Positions 33,709 to 42,537 are shown, counted from the first letter of the stretch. The stretch is DNA of 64,000 nucleotides from Pararhodobacter sp. (GCA_020832545.1 JAFIEK010000003.1:62001-126000); one strand, 5' to 3'. Numbers and translations are program-made. Notes: generated by a model from the letters alone, not told the origin.

Positions 33709-34446
33709 TCAGCCCGCGATCACGTCCCGAAACGCGCGGCGCAGTTCTGCCGTGCCGTCGCGCGCATACCAGCGGCCATGCGCCATGATCACGCGCTCGG
33801 GGGCCCAGCCGATCATAGTGTCGACCATTTCGCGCAGATGCGCAGGCCGCCGCCGAAAACTTGCTGCGATGTCGCGCGGCATCCGGCCATCGGGATCGCG
33901 CACACGCCCCAACCTCAACAGCGGGCGCATCCACCAGGGCACCTTTCCGGCTTCGAAATTCTCGATCAGATCGGTGAGAATCAGGGTCCGGCTGGCGTTG
34001 TGATGAAAGACCACCTCAGAGTGAAAGCCCGACACGGCCAGCCGCTGGTCGATCTGGCCTGCCCAGTCATCGGGGGCGATGTCGGTGAGCGTGTGATCAA
34101 GATGCAGTTGCACCCGGCGGCTGGCGGCACGCGCCACCACGCCCGGGCTGCCCCAGGTGCGCGCCTGCTTAAACCGCGCCTGCCACTCGGGCACCCAGGC
34201 ATAGTGGATCCAGTTCGGTGCGATCAGGTGGCGCACAGGGCCAAGTTCGGCCACGGCATCGGCCAGCCCGCCCGAGTCCGCGATCGGCGAATGTACCCAA
34301 ATCCCGCCATCGGCCAGCCGGATCACCGTCATACGTGTCGGAAACGGCAGCCCGTAAAAGCGGATCCAGCCGCCGTCGGCGATCCACAGATCAGGGGCGA
34401 CGGGCTTGAGGGTATAGAGCGGTTCATATCCGGTGGGGCGGGTCAT
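33709..34446 (-). CDS. DUF4336-family protein
   Basis: At 245 residues (ATG 34446) the product opens 'YEPLYTLKPVAPDLWIADG' (in part) and continues 'GLPFPTRMTVIRLADGGIWVHSP' in pieces, 'HLIAPNWIHYAWVPEWQ' and 'VVFHHNASRTLILTDLIENF' in pieces. This is the recognisable DUF4336 pattern, a metallo-beta-lactamase-related fold that has lost most metal-binding histidines. No activity has been assigned to the family as far as I know. It converges on the gene at 33063 and is not in an operon. No good ribosome site is visible; an upstream frame extension of 18 codons exists. Confidence 0.8.
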   Translation of the reverse strand: MTRPTGYEPLYTLKPVAPDLWIADGGWIRFYGLPFPTRMTVIRLADGGIWVHSPIADSGGLADAVAELGPVRHLIAPNWIHYAWVPEWQARFKQARTWGSPGVVARAASRRVQLHLDHTLTDIAPDDWAGQIDQRLAVSGFHSEVVFHHNASRTLILTDLIENFEAGKVPWWMRPLLRLGRVRDPDGRMPRDIAASFRRRPAHLREMVDTMIGWAPERVIMAHGRWYARDGTAELRRAFRDVIAG

Positions 34447-34647
34447 GGGCGCACTATAAGGGCGCAGCGCTTTCCACGGCAAGCCTTTGGCGGCGCCCAC
34501 GTTCCAGCGATGCTGGGCCGGTTACCGACCGGCCAGCTTTTGTACGCGCATTCACGCCCTTGCAGTCGCTGCACGGATCGTGGCTCTCCACTGGTTCTTC
34601 CGAGGGATCACGCTGCACGGTGAAATAGTTTCTCCAGTCAACAAGCC

Positions 34648-34678
34648 TTGACCTTCCCGCTACCGGAAGCCCTATCTC
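34648..34678 (+). promoter_or_regulatory. MerR/CueR-type metal-responsive promoter
   Basis: A -35 TTGACC at 34648-34653 and a -10 TATCTC at 34673-34678 are separated by 19 bases, the abnormally long spacing typical of promoters that MerR-family activators twist open. The spacer holds the dyad CCTTCC...GGAAG (CTTCC at 34653-34657, GGAAG at 34665-34669), closely like CueR copper operators. It lies 28 bases upstream of the copper-chaperone start. No MerR-family gene is in the window, so the regulator must be encoded elsewhere. Confidence 0.75.
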
Positions 34679-34705
34679 TCTCAAATCATGGATACGGAGA
34701 AAATG

Positions 34706-34903
34706 ATGGAACTGTTTGTGAAACAAATGACCTGTGGCCACTGCGAGTCTGCGGTGGCCCGCGCAGTCAAGGATGCTGCACCACTGGTTGAGGTCTTGGT
34801 CGACCGGGCGCGCTCCAGGGTGGAGATCACCGGGAATGCAGATCCGGATAAGGTGATGAGCGCGATCCGCGCTGCCGGGTTCGAGGTTGCGCGCGCCGGC
34901 TGA
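34706..34903 (+). CDS. Heavy-metal-associated (CopZ-like) metallochaperone
   Basis: A 65-residue HMA-domain protein. The metal-binding motif 'MTCGHCESAVARA' lies at residues 8-20, followed by 'VDRARSRVEITGNADPDKVMSAIRAAGFEV' in pieces, the usual beta-alpha-beta-beta-alpha-beta fold. The start at 34706 sits six bases from GGAG; an ATG three bases earlier is possible. The family carries Cu(I) to P-type ATPases or regulators. The CueR-like promoter ahead supports copper; a mercury or zinc role cannot be excluded. Confidence 0.9.
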   Translation: MELFVKQMTCGHCESAVARAVKDAAPLVEVLVDRARSRVEITGNADPDKVMSAIRAAGFEVARAG

Positions 34904-34940
34904 CACCTGCGACGACATATAAAACCAAGAGGCGACGATT

Positions 34941-35372
34941 ATGAAAAAATCAACGAAGATCATTCTGGCAGCAACGCTCGCAGCAGGGGTTGGTGGCGTA
35001 GGGGCAATGTCCTGGGCCAGCTCACACGGAGCGCATGGCGGTCACGGGCACGCCGGCCAACACGCCACGCATGGCATGGGTCACGGCGAGCACGCTGGAG
35101 TCCCAGAAGATGCCACCCCCTCGACGCGCGCTTTCATGGCAGCCAACGCAGCAATGCACGAGGACATGGATATCGATTACACAGGCGATGCGGATGTCGA
35201 TTTCATGCTTGGGATGATCCCCCACCATCAAGGTGCTATCGACATGGCGCGCGTAGTTCTCGAACATGGCAGCGACCCCGAAGTGCGGGCGCTGGCGGAG
35301 GCGGTTATCGAAGCTCAGGAAACCGAGATCGCCATGATGCACGACTGGCTGGCCGCGCGCGGCGTCAGGTAA
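34941..35372 (+). CDS. Exported DUF305 protein (CopM-like)
   Basis: The 143-residue protein has a signal peptide (residues 1-27) and then a histidine/glycine-rich segment '[19 protein letters not shown]' (in part), and a DUF305 four-helix domain with '[19 protein letters not shown]' and '[10 protein letters not shown]'. The methionine- and histidine-rich motifs bind Cu in related periplasmic proteins. It follows the metallochaperone by 37 bases under the same metal-type promoter, so periplasmic copper binding is likely. Confidence 0.88.
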   Translation: MKKSTKIILAATLAAGVGGVGAMSWASSHGAHGGHGHAGQHATHGMGHGEHAGVPEDATPSTRAFMAANAAMHEDMDIDYTGDADVDFMLGMIPHHQGAIDMARVVLEHGSDPEVRALAEAVIEAQETEIAMMHDWLAARGVR

Positions 35373-35441
35373 ACCGGCACGGCGGCAGGGCCATCCCAAA
35401 GCTCCGTCACAGTCATGACAAGAGCCAGAAAGGAGACCGAA

Positions 35442-36209
35442 ATGCCCGATGGCGCATCTCACCGCGCCGAACTTCACAGGATGGAGACGGCCGAGCACAT
35501 CTGCCCCTTCGGCCTCAAGACCCGCGATCTGCTACAGCGCGCGGGATATGAGGTTGACGACCATATTCTTGCCTCGCGTTCCGCGATTGACGCCTTCAAG
35601 GCCCACCACAATGTGGAGACAACGCCGCAAGTCTTTATCGACGGCAAGCGCATTGGCGGCTACGAGGATCTACTCCGTTTCCTGGGCAAAGAGGTAAAGG
35701 ACCCCGACGCTGTCACCTATGCCCCGGTCATCGCGCTTTTCGCCATGGCCGCGGCAATGGCATTGGCAACCAGCTGGGCCACTTACGGCAGTATCGTTAC
35801 CGTGGCAGCGGCCGAGTGGTTCATCGCCATCGCGATGTGCCTGCTTGCGCTTCAGAAGCTCAAGGACATTGAGGGCTTCGCAACCATGTTCCTGAACTAT
35901 GACTTGCTGGCGCAGCGTTGGGTTCGATACGGCTACGTCTACCCCTTCGCCGAAGGGTTGGCGGGCGTCTTGATGGTTGCAGGCGCGCTCATGTGGCTAT
36001 CAATCCCGGTTGCACTTCTGATCGGCACAATCGGCGCGGTCTCGGTTTTCAAGGCGGTCTATATCGACCGGCGCGAGTTGAAATGCGCCTGCGTTGGTGG
36101 CGACAGCAATGTGCCGTTGGGCTTTGTCTCGCTCACCGAAAACCTGATGATGATCGCCATGGCGCTCTGGATGCTTTTCAAGCCGGCGGGTATCGGCATC
36201 GGGCACTGA
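35442..36209 (+). CDS. Glutaredoxin-MauE fusion membrane protein
   Basis: The 255-residue product starts after AGGAGACCGAA. Residues 15-85 are a glutaredoxin domain ('EHICPFGLKTRDLLQRAG', 'TPQVFIDGKRIGGYEDLLRFLG' in pieces). The active site reads CPFG, a single cysteine instead of CXXC. Residues 95-250 carry four membrane helices of the MauE/DoxX type with the conserved 'LKCACVGGDSNVPLGFVSL' (in part) loop, whose cysteines could take part in thiol exchange. As third gene of the copper-type operon it may maintain thiols in the envelope or handle copper thiolates; that role is inferred. 36210-36448 downstream shows no certain gene. Confidence 0.85.
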   Translation: MPDGASHRAELHRMETAEHICPFGLKTRDLLQRAGYEVDDHILASRSAIDAFKAHHNVETTPQVFIDGKRIGGYEDLLRFLGKEVKDPDAVTYAPVIALFAMAAAMALATSWATYGSIVTVAAAEWFIAIAMCLLALQKLKDIEGFATMFLNYDLLAQRWVRYGYVYPFAEGLAGVLMVAGALMWLSIPVALLIGTIGAVSVFKAVYIDRRELKCACVGGDSNVPLGFVSLTENLMMIAMALWMLFKPAGIGIGH

Positions 36210-36448
36210 CTCCGGGGCGGCCCGCCGCCGCACCCGCCGTCACCACCCACGCTGAAGGTGCAGACCTGTTTGACAGCACCGTGGATGATGCGGTCATTCT
36301 GGTGGTCTTTGTCATCAGCCTTGCCCGTGCCCTTCTCTCCCGCGCAACCGGGCAACATCTTGCATATGAACATTCACAGGCTGAACGCTCTGACTGGCAG
36401 TGAACACGTTGTCATTCCAGCCAACCGGCTTGCGCGAGCAGGTATGTG

Positions 36449-37645
36449 TCAGAAGGCCGCCGTATAGATCTCCAGCGCATCGGCCTGCGTCACCGGGCGC
36501 GGGTTGTTGACCAGAAGGCGCGTCTGATTCATCGCGTCACTGGCCAACCGTGGCAGGATGGCGCGGTCGATCCCCATGTCGCGCAGGCGTTGCGGCAGGC
36601 CACAGGCCGCTGACAGATCGGCCAGCCGGTCGCATAACGCCGTCGCGCATTCCTGACCGTTCAGCCCGGCAAGATCAGGGAACAGATGTGGGGCAAGTTC
36701 GGCATAGGGCTGTGGCGCCACCACCGCGTTGAAGCGCAGCACATGCGGCAGAACCAGCGCGTTCGACAGACCGTGCGGAATATGGAAATGCCCGCCCAGC
36801 GGATAGGCCAGCGCATGTACCGCAGCCACCGGCGAATTGGCGAATGCCTGCCCTGCCAGCATCGAACCCAGTAGCATATCTGCCCGCGCGCCCGTGTCGC
36901 TGCCGTCCTGCACCGCGCGCAGCAGTGCCCGCCCCATCAGTTGCAACGCCTGCACGGCCAGCGCCTTTGAGAGCGGGTTGTTGTTTGCATTGGCCGATGC
37001 ATAGGCCTCGATCGCATGGACCATGGCATCGATCCCAGTTGCGGCGGTCACAGGGGCGGGCAGGCCAAGTGTCAGTTCGGGGTCAAGTAGGGCCAGATCC
37101 GGCAGCAGGATCGGTGACACGACACCCATCTTTTCCTGCGCCCCGGTGGTGACGATCGAAATCGGCGTAACCTCGGACCCGGTTCCGGCGGTGGTGGGCA
37201 CCAAAACAAGGGGCAGGCGCGGCCCGGTCGCGTTGCCCACGCCATACATCTGCGCCAGCGTCTGATGGCCCGGCACCAGCGCCGCCACCAGCTTGGCCAC
37301 ATCAAGCGACGACCCGCCGCCAAGTCCCAGAATGATACCTGCCCTGGCCGCCTGCGCGGCATCCACTGCCGCCAGAATGACGGTCTCAGGCGGATCGGCC
37401 TGTACATCGGAAAAAACCGTGACCGACCGCCCCGCTGCAGCCAGCAAGGCGTTGACCCGGTCTACGATCCCGGTGGCAAGGAGGCCCGGGTCGGTTACCA
37501 GAAACACCGCCCCCGGCGCGATCATGTCCAGAAGCGTCGGCAGTGCCGCCAGCTTGCCATGCCCGAACTCCAGGCTTTTGGTTGTGTTGAAGGTGAAGGG
37601 CGACACGAGGGTGTCTGTGCTGCTTGTTGCGTCTCTATCCTGCAT
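36449..37645 (-). CDS. Iron-containing (group III) alcohol dehydrogenase
   Basis: The 398-residue product (ATG 37645 after GGAGCTTC) has the NAD-binding 'GLGGGSSLDVAK' near residue 100, 'PTTAGTGSEVTPIS' near 150, and the iron ligands in 'GIDAMVHAIEAYAS' (Asp, His) and 'HALAYPLGGHFHIPHGLSNA' in part (two His). These enzymes reduce or oxidise small alcohols, lactaldehyde or maleylacetate. It is the final gene on the minus strand of the sugar cluster, 321 bases beyond the isomerase, so it may act on an aldehyde released by aldol cleavage there. Confidence 0.93.
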   Translation of the reverse strand: MQDRDATSSTDTLVSPFTFNTTKSLEFGHGKLAALPTLLDMIAPGAVFLVTDPGLLATGIVDRVNALLAAAGRSVTVFSDVQADPPETVILAAVDAAQAARAGIILGLGGGSSLDVAKLVAALVPGHQTLAQMYGVGNATGPRLPLVLVPTTAGTGSEVTPISIVTTGAQEKMGVVSPILLPDLALLDPELTLGLPAPVTAATGIDAMVHAIEAYASANANNNPLSKALAVQALQLMGRALLRAVQDGSDTGARADMLLGSMLAGQAFANSPVAAVHALAYPLGGHFHIPHGLSNALVLPHVLRFNAVVAPQPYAELAPHLFPDLAGLNGQECATALCDRLADLSAACGLPQRLRDMGIDRAILPRLASDAMNQTRLLVNNPRPVTQADALEIYTAAF

Positions 37646-37646
37646 T

Positions 37647-37802
37647 TCAGAAGCTCCATGCCTGAATCGTGCCAATCCCGGCCGCACTCAGCACCGCAAC
37701 AACCACCGCAAGCAAATGTTCACACTCCGCGCGGTCCTGATCCGGGCGCAGAACGGGCGGTGGGTCATAGCGGACAACCGATTGGCGCAACGGCACGGCC
37801 AT
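37647..37802 (-). CDS. Possible 51-residue single-helix membrane protein
   Basis: An ATG at 37802 opens a 51-codon frame ending TGA at 37647, one base before the alcohol dehydrogenase ATG and containing that gene's ribosome site, as in coupled genes. The product is basic/polar at first ('VVRYDPPPVLRPDQDRAEC') then has one hydrophobic helix 'HLLAVVVAVLSAAGIGTIQ'. No ribosome binding site is visible ahead of it and the frame carries a stop just upstream, so it could be a decayed tail. The other bases of the 37646-37966 gap show nothing recognisable. Confidence 0.35.
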   Translation of the reverse strand: MAVPLRQSVVRYDPPPVLRPDQDRAECEHLLAVVVAVLSAAGIGTIQAWSF

Positions 37803-37966
37803 GCCCGGACGGTAGGCCAGAAATCAGCCAAGTCCAAGCCCGGGAATCCGGTTCAGCACGCAGACCAGGGCTTCGAGCAATCTGGTGCTCGTAGAATGCT
37901 GTCTGCGGATGACACCCCAGCGTCTGACCTGCGCAGACGCCATATTTTTTTGGACGCAAGGCTTGG

Positions 37967-38806
37967 TCAGCTCTCGGGGGCGTTCACCAGTGCAGCAAAA
38001 CGTTCCTTGCAGACCGCCAGAACCTCTTCGCCCGGGCGTTTCCACCAGTTCTGCGCCGAGAATATCTCAACCTCCTGAGGGCCGGAATAGCCCGCGGCCT
38101 CGATCATCGCGCGGATGCCGACAAGGTCGATCACACCGTCCCCCATCATCCCGCGATCCAGAAGCAGGTCTGTTGTCGGCACCAGCCAGTCGCAAATGTG
38201 ATGGGCTAAGATCGCGTTCATCCGCCCGGCGCGAGCAATCGCTTCGGGCAGGCCCGGGTCCCACCAGACATGATAGACGTCTATCGCCACGCCCAGCCCG
38301 TCACCCAGCAACTCGCACAGATCGAGCGCCTGATCGAGCGTGTTCACACAGGCCCGATCAGCCGCATACATCGGGTGCAGCGGTTCGATGGCCAGCGGCA
38401 CGTTGCAGGCCCGCGCATGTGGCAGCATGGCAGCAATACCCTCGGCGACCTGTTCGCGTGCGGCCTTGATATCGCGCGAACCATCGGGCAGGCCGCCGAC
38501 CACCAGCACCAGGCAATCGGCGTTCAGTGCCGCCGCCTCGTCAATGGCGCGCAGGTTGTCGTCAAGCGCGGCCTTGCGCCCGGCGATATCGGCGGCGGGG
38601 AACATGCCGCCCCGGCACAGCCCCGTCAAACGCAGCCCGTTCGACCGGACGATGTGCGCAGCTTCAGCCAGTCCTATCGCTTCCACCTGATCACGCCACG
38701 GCGAGATTGCTGTCACGCCTTGTGCAAGACACCCCTCGACCGCCTCTTTGAAGCCCCAGACCTGACGCGTCGTGGCAAGGTTGAGGGAAAGAATGTTGTC
38801 GGTCAT
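37967..38806 (-). CDS. Sugar phosphate isomerase/epimerase-type TIM barrel
   Basis: A 279-residue AP-endonuclease-2-like TIM barrel. Metal-site segments are 'VPLAIEPLHPMY' (Glu near 148), 'GVAIDVYHVWWDPGL' (Asp/His near 180), 'AHHICDWL' and the C-terminal 'QEVEIFSAQNWW' (Glu). This is the pattern of hydroxypyruvate isomerase, IolE/IolI and xylose-isomerase-like enzymes. Its ATG overlaps the enolase-family gene's stop (ATGA). It is likely a step in sugar or sugar-acid breakdown, acting between the oxidoreductase and the aldolase-like protein. Confidence 0.88.
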   Translation of the reverse strand: MTDNILSLNLATTRQVWGFKEAVEGCLAQGVTAISPWRDQVEAIGLAEAAHIVRSNGLRLTGLCRGGMFPAADIAGRKAALDDNLRAIDEAAALNADCLVLVVGGLPDGSRDIKAAREQVAEGIAAMLPHARACNVPLAIEPLHPMYAADRACVNTLDQALDLCELLGDGLGVAIDVYHVWWDPGLPEAIARAGRMNAILAHHICDWLVPTTDLLLDRGMMGDGVIDLVGIRAMIEAAGYSGPQEVEIFSAQNWWKRPGEEVLAVCKERFAALVNAPES

Positions 38807-40215
38807 GGCGTCGTGTCCTCCGAAAGCGGCGAAAGAGAGTCGATCTGCGGGCTCAGCGCACAGCCAAGCCCGACAGCCGCGAATGTGCTGGCCAGTGCGA
38901 TCTGCCCGTCCTGAATGCGCAATCGCGTCTGGCCCTGTACCTCATCGTAAAGATCAGGATGCGCGCGGGCGTAGCTTGCCTGTTCCTCCGCCGTCGCCCG
39001 CCCCATGCCGCCAGCGAAATGGTGGCCATTGCGCTCCACATGGGTGTTACCAGTGATCGCCGCGAGCACAAGATCCTGTTGCAGGGCAAGGCCCGGTTGC
39101 ACAGTCAGATCCTCGGCGGACAAGAACAACCCGTCGCCATTGGCCACCCGCGCTGCATTCAGTAGCGCGCGGTAAACCCCCTTGCAGGATTTCGAGGAAA
39201 CGCCGGTATACCCCAGCTTCTGCGCCTGAACGAATGCGTCAATATCGGCATCAGATTCGTCGATTTCCAACGCCACCCTTGCCGCGAGCGCCGAGACATC
39301 GGCTGTCAGCGCCTGTGCCCGCGCAATGGGCTGTTCGACGAACAACAACCCGCTGTGCAATGACGCGAGCGCAGGTTGGGCTGCAATGCCGTCCAGCAAC
39401 TCTGCCAGCGGCGCAGTGCCGGTATACTGCTCATTCCCGTCCAGCGTGGCGCGATAGCCCGGCGCATGGGCATCAAGCACGGCGACTATCCGGGCAAGCC
39501 GCGCTAGATCAGCTTGCGGATCGCCAGACAGCTTGAGCTTGAAATACCGGTGCCCATAAGCCGCAATCACGTGTTCAAGGCTTTGCGGCAGGCCGTCGTT
39601 CAGCGGTTCAGCAATCTCTGCGGTATCAAGCGCATCGCCCAGACCCACGGTATGACGCGCCGCAATGCTGTCCGGTGCGGGAAGCTGACGCAAAAAGGCG
39701 CTCAGATCGAACCCCGCCAGATCAGGTGTCGTGCGTGCATCAATCCCCGCAAGATTGGTGCGCAATGCAGCGATGGCCGGCAGCCCTGACATCCGGCACA
39801 AAGCATCAAGCACAGCACGATCCGCCAGCGCCAGCCCGAAGGATGCAATCAGACCGTTCAGCCCTTGCCCTGCGCAGGTTGCATAATGCCAGGGCTGCGC
39901 ACGTGCGTGCAGACCAAAAGCCGTGTCAGTACCGGCGTCGCCCAGTGCCTTCAGCCCCAGTCGCAGCGCCGCGCGCAACTGGTCGATATTCTGCGCGACA
40001 CTCAGATCGGGCGATTTGTCGAACCAGCGAGGCATCATCATCTCGGCGGCCCAACCGTCGGCGCGGCGGCCTTGCGCATCCTCGATCGTCACACGGACAA
40101 AGGCCTGCGGTGCCGCCGAAACTTCGGCGGCACCGAAGCGGAAGGGAAAGCGGAAGGTCACTGGCCGCTCGAATGCCGCCCAGTCGACGACGCGCAGGTT
40201 CGGCGCGTCGGTCAT
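38803..40215 (-). CDS. Atypical enolase-superfamily protein
   Basis: 470 residues, longer than the usual 370-400 of mandelate-racemase-like enzymes. Enolase-superfamily marks are 'YFKLKLSGD' (KXK, first base), then acidic residues in 'LDGNEQY', 'FVEQPI' and 'LEIDES' as the three metal ligands, and 'SSKSCKG' where the second lysine base would stand. C-terminal 'SAEDLTVQPGL' completes the barrel. The N-terminal domain is unusually long ('FRFPFRFGAAEVSAAPQAFVRV' in part). Superfamily members remove a proton next to a carboxylate and dehydrate, racemise or cycloisomerise acids. It overlaps both neighbours by 4 bases, so it is fully operonic. The exact reaction is unknown. Confidence 0.8.
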   Translation of the reverse strand: MTDAPNLRVVDWAAFERPVTFRFPFRFGAAEVSAAPQAFVRVTIEDAQGRRADGWAAEMMMPRWFDKSPDLSVAQNIDQLRAALRLGLKALGDAGTDTAFGLHARAQPWHYATCAGQGLNGLIASFGLALADRAVLDALCRMSGLPAIAALRTNLAGIDARTTPDLAGFDLSAFLRQLPAPDSIAARHTVGLGDALDTAEIAEPLNDGLPQSLEHVIAAYGHRYFKLKLSGDPQADLARLARIVAVLDAHAPGYRATLDGNEQYTGTAPLAELLDGIAAQPALASLHSGLLFVEQPIARAQALTADVSALAARVALEIDESDADIDAFVQAQKLGYTGVSSKSCKGVYRALLNAARVANGDGLFLSAEDLTVQPGLALQQDLVLAAITGNTHVERNGHHFAGGMGRATAEEQASYARAHPDLYDEVQGQTRLRIQDGQIALASTFAAVGLGCALSPQIDSLSPLSEDTTP

Positions 40216-41381
40216 TCCGTCACGCCATGCACGGCCAGAACGCGCGCCATCCGCGCCACGGCCTCGTCAGGGTCAGCCAGACAGCCTGCGGCATCAGCCA
40301 GCCGGAACAGCTCAGCCAGATGCTGCAACGAGCGCGCGCTTTGTTGGCCGCCGACCATAGTGAAATGGTCCTGCAAGCCGTTCAGATAGGCCATGAAGAC
40401 CACACCGGTCTTGTAGAACCGGGTCGGAGCCGCAAAGATATGGCGCGACAACGGCACGGTGGGTGCCAGCAGCGCATGAAACGCGCTGTCATCACCGCGA
40501 CCCAGTGCCTCCAGCGCGGCAGAGGCCGCAGGAGCGATGGCATCAAAAATACCCAGCAACGCATCCGAATGCCCGGTGTCGTCGCCCGCGATCAGTTCGG
40601 CATAGTTGAAATCGTCACCGGTATACATACGCACGCCATCAGGCAGGCGACGACGCATGGCAATCTCTTTCTCCTTTGACAGAAGCGAGATCTTGATGCC
40701 ATCAACCTTGTCGGCATGCGCGCCAATCACGTCCAGCGCCACATCCATCGCGGCCATATGGTCATGGTGACCCCAGTAGCCTGCCAGAGCGGGGTCAAAG
40801 TTTTCACCCAGCCAGTGGATGATGACAGGCTCCGCCGCGTTTGACAGCACATGGTCATAGACGCGGGCGTAATCATCCGGGCCGCGGGCTGCGGCGGCCA
40901 GCGCCCGGCTGGCCATCATGATGATGCGCCCGCCATAACCCTCGATCACCTCGAACTGTTCGTCATAGGCGCGCAGGATGTCATCAATCGTCACGCCATC
41001 GCCCGGCGACAGATGGTCGGTTCCTGCCCCGCATGCGATCAGCGCGTCATCGCGGCCTGCGGCCTCGGCCAGTGCGCGGCGAATCAATTCCTGCGCCTCA
41101 GGCCAGCCAAGGCCCATGCCGCGTTGCGCAGTGTCCATCGCCTCGGCGACGCCAAGGCCCAGATCCCACAGCCGATGACGGAACGCCAGCGTGCGCTCCC
41201 AGTCGATCGCAGGCGACAGCCATGGGTCATGGACGGCCAACGGGTCCGCCACAACATGTGTGGCGGCATAGGCGATGCGCGGAAAATCGGCGGCACGGCG
41301 GCGGGCCAGCGGCACCGGTGTGCCGGTCAGCCGGTAGCCTTGCAGTCCACCTTCGGGGGTTGGCAGTATGAGCGCGGCCAT
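40212..41381 (-). CDS. DUF993 (dihydrodipicolinate-synthase-like) protein
   Basis: The 389-residue product starts at 41381, 4 bases after the oxidoreductase stop. It reads as a TIM-barrel of the DapA-like DUF993 family: 'RIAYAATHVVADP', 'DLGLGVAEAMDTAQRGMGL' in parts, 'GAGTDHLSPGD', and near 225 'KVDGIKISLLSKEKE', in which the lysine of 'GIKISLL' is positioned like the Schiff-base lysine of class I aldolases. I infer an aldolase or dehydratase on a keto-sugar acid. The family has no well-defined reaction that I know of. Confidence 0.82.
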   Translation of the reverse strand: MAALILPTPEGGLQGYRLTGTPVPLARRRAADFPRIAYAATHVVADPLAVHDPWLSPAIDWERTLAFRHRLWDLGLGVAEAMDTAQRGMGLGWPEAQELIRRALAEAAGRDDALIACGAGTDHLSPGDGVTIDDILRAYDEQFEVIEGYGGRIIMMASRALAAAARGPDDYARVYDHVLSNAAEPVIIHWLGENFDPALAGYWGHHDHMAAMDVALDVIGAHADKVDGIKISLLSKEKEIAMRRRLPDGVRMYTGDDFNYAELIAGDDTGHSDALLGIFDAIAPAASAALEALGRGDDSAFHALLAPTVPLSRHIFAAPTRFYKTGVVFMAYLNGLQDHFTMVGGQQSARSLQHLAELFRLADAAGCLADPDEAVARMARVLAVHGVTE

Positions 41382-41385
41382 GGCG

Positions 41386-42537
41386 TCACACGTCCAGCGC
41401 GGGCACGTCAAGCCAGCGGCGCTCTTTCCAGGATTGCAACCCAAGCGAGGCAAGCTGCACGCCCTTGGCACCCGCTTCCATCCCGTATTCCCACGGCGCA
41501 TCTTCGGCGATGTGGCGCAGGAACATCTCCCACTGGACCTTGAAGCCGTTGTCTGCGGGCCAGTTGTCAGGCACTTCTTCCCAGTCATCAAAGAAATTCA
41601 TGGTCTGCGGCTGATCAGGGTTCCAGGTCGGTTTCGGGGTATTCACGCGGTGCTGCGTGAAACACTTGTGCAGCCCCGCAACGGCCGAACCATGCGTGCC
41701 ATCCACCTGAAACGTCACCAGATCATCGCGCCGCACACGCACGGCCCAGGATGAATTCAACTGCGCGATAATCCCGCCTTCCAGCTCGAACGTGGCATAA
41801 GCCGCGTCATCTGCATCGGCGGCATAGGCATTCCCTGCCTCATCAACGCGCGACGGGATATGGGTGGCACCAAGGCAGGACACGGCGCGCACCTCGCCGA
41901 ACAGATTATCCAGAACATAGCGCCAGTGGCACAGCATATCGAGGATGATGCCACCGCCATCATTCAGGCGGTAGTTCCATGATGGGCGCTGCGCCTGCTG
42001 CCAGTCGCCCTCGAACACCCAGTATCCAAACTCGCCACGGACCGACAGGATCTTTCCGAAGAAGCCCGAATCACGCAACATCTTCAGTTTCATCAGTCCA
42101 GGAAGGAACAGCTTGTCCTGCACCACTCCGTGCTTGAGCCCTGATGCACGCGCTTTCTTCGCCAGCGCCACCGCGCGGTCCAGATCATCGGATGTGGGTT
42201 TTTCACAATAGACATGCTTGCCTGCGTCCAGCGCCTGTTCCAGCAGGCCCGCGCGCATCTGCGTTGTGCCTGCATCGAAGAACAGCGTGTCATCGGGATT
42301 GGCCAGCGCACCGGCAAGGTCATCGCTCCAGCGTGCGATGCCGTGCTTTTCAGCCAGCGCGCGCACCTTGTCGCCGTTGCGGCCAACAAGGATCGGGTCC
42401 GGCATCAGACGGTCGCCGTTCTTCAGCGCAACACCGCCCTGCTCACGGATGGCAAGGATCGACCGCACCAGGTGCTGGTTGTATCCCATCCGCCCGGTGA
42501 TGCCGTGCATGATCAGTCCAAGACGTTGTTCGGCCAT
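41386..42537 (-). CDS. Gfo/Idh/MocA-family oxidoreductase
   Basis: The 383-residue product starts after GGGGGGAGG. It has an N-terminal Rossmann fold ('GLIMHGITGRMGYNQHLVRS', in which the usual GXGXXG is replaced by 'HGITGRMG') and the family's 'AGKHVYCEKPTSDD' with the conserved EKP near residue 125. The C-terminal domain follows with 'NDGGGIILDMLCHW' holding the catalytic Asp/His. The family oxidises hydroxyl groups of sugars, inositols and sugar acids with NAD(P). First gene of the minus-strand half of the sugar cluster, with a palindrome 50 bases upstream. Confidence 0.9.
   Translation of the reverse strand: MAEQRLGLIMHGITGRMGYNQHLVRSILAIREQGGVALKNGDRLMPDPILVGRNGDKVRALAEKHGIARWSDDLAGALANPDDTLFFDAGTTQMRAGLLEQALDAGKHVYCEKPTSDDLDRAVALAKKARASGLKHGVVQDKLFLPGLMKLKMLRDSGFFGKILSVRGEFGYWVFEGDWQQAQRPSWNYRLNDGGGIILDMLCHWRYVLDNLFGEVRAVSCLGATHIPSRVDEAGNAYAADADDAAYATFELEGGIIAQLNSSWAVRVRRDDLVTFQVDGTHGSAVAGLHKCFTQHRVNTPKPTWNPDQPQTMNFFDDWEEVPDNWPADNGFKVQWEMFLRHIAEDAPWEYGMEAGAKGVQLASLGLQSWKERRWLDVPALDV

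Noticed and set aside
36210-36403. Hydrophobic plus-strand frame after the Grx-MauE gene
   Set aside because: It reads somewhat like a protein tail but has no start codon with a ribosome site and no recognisable family.
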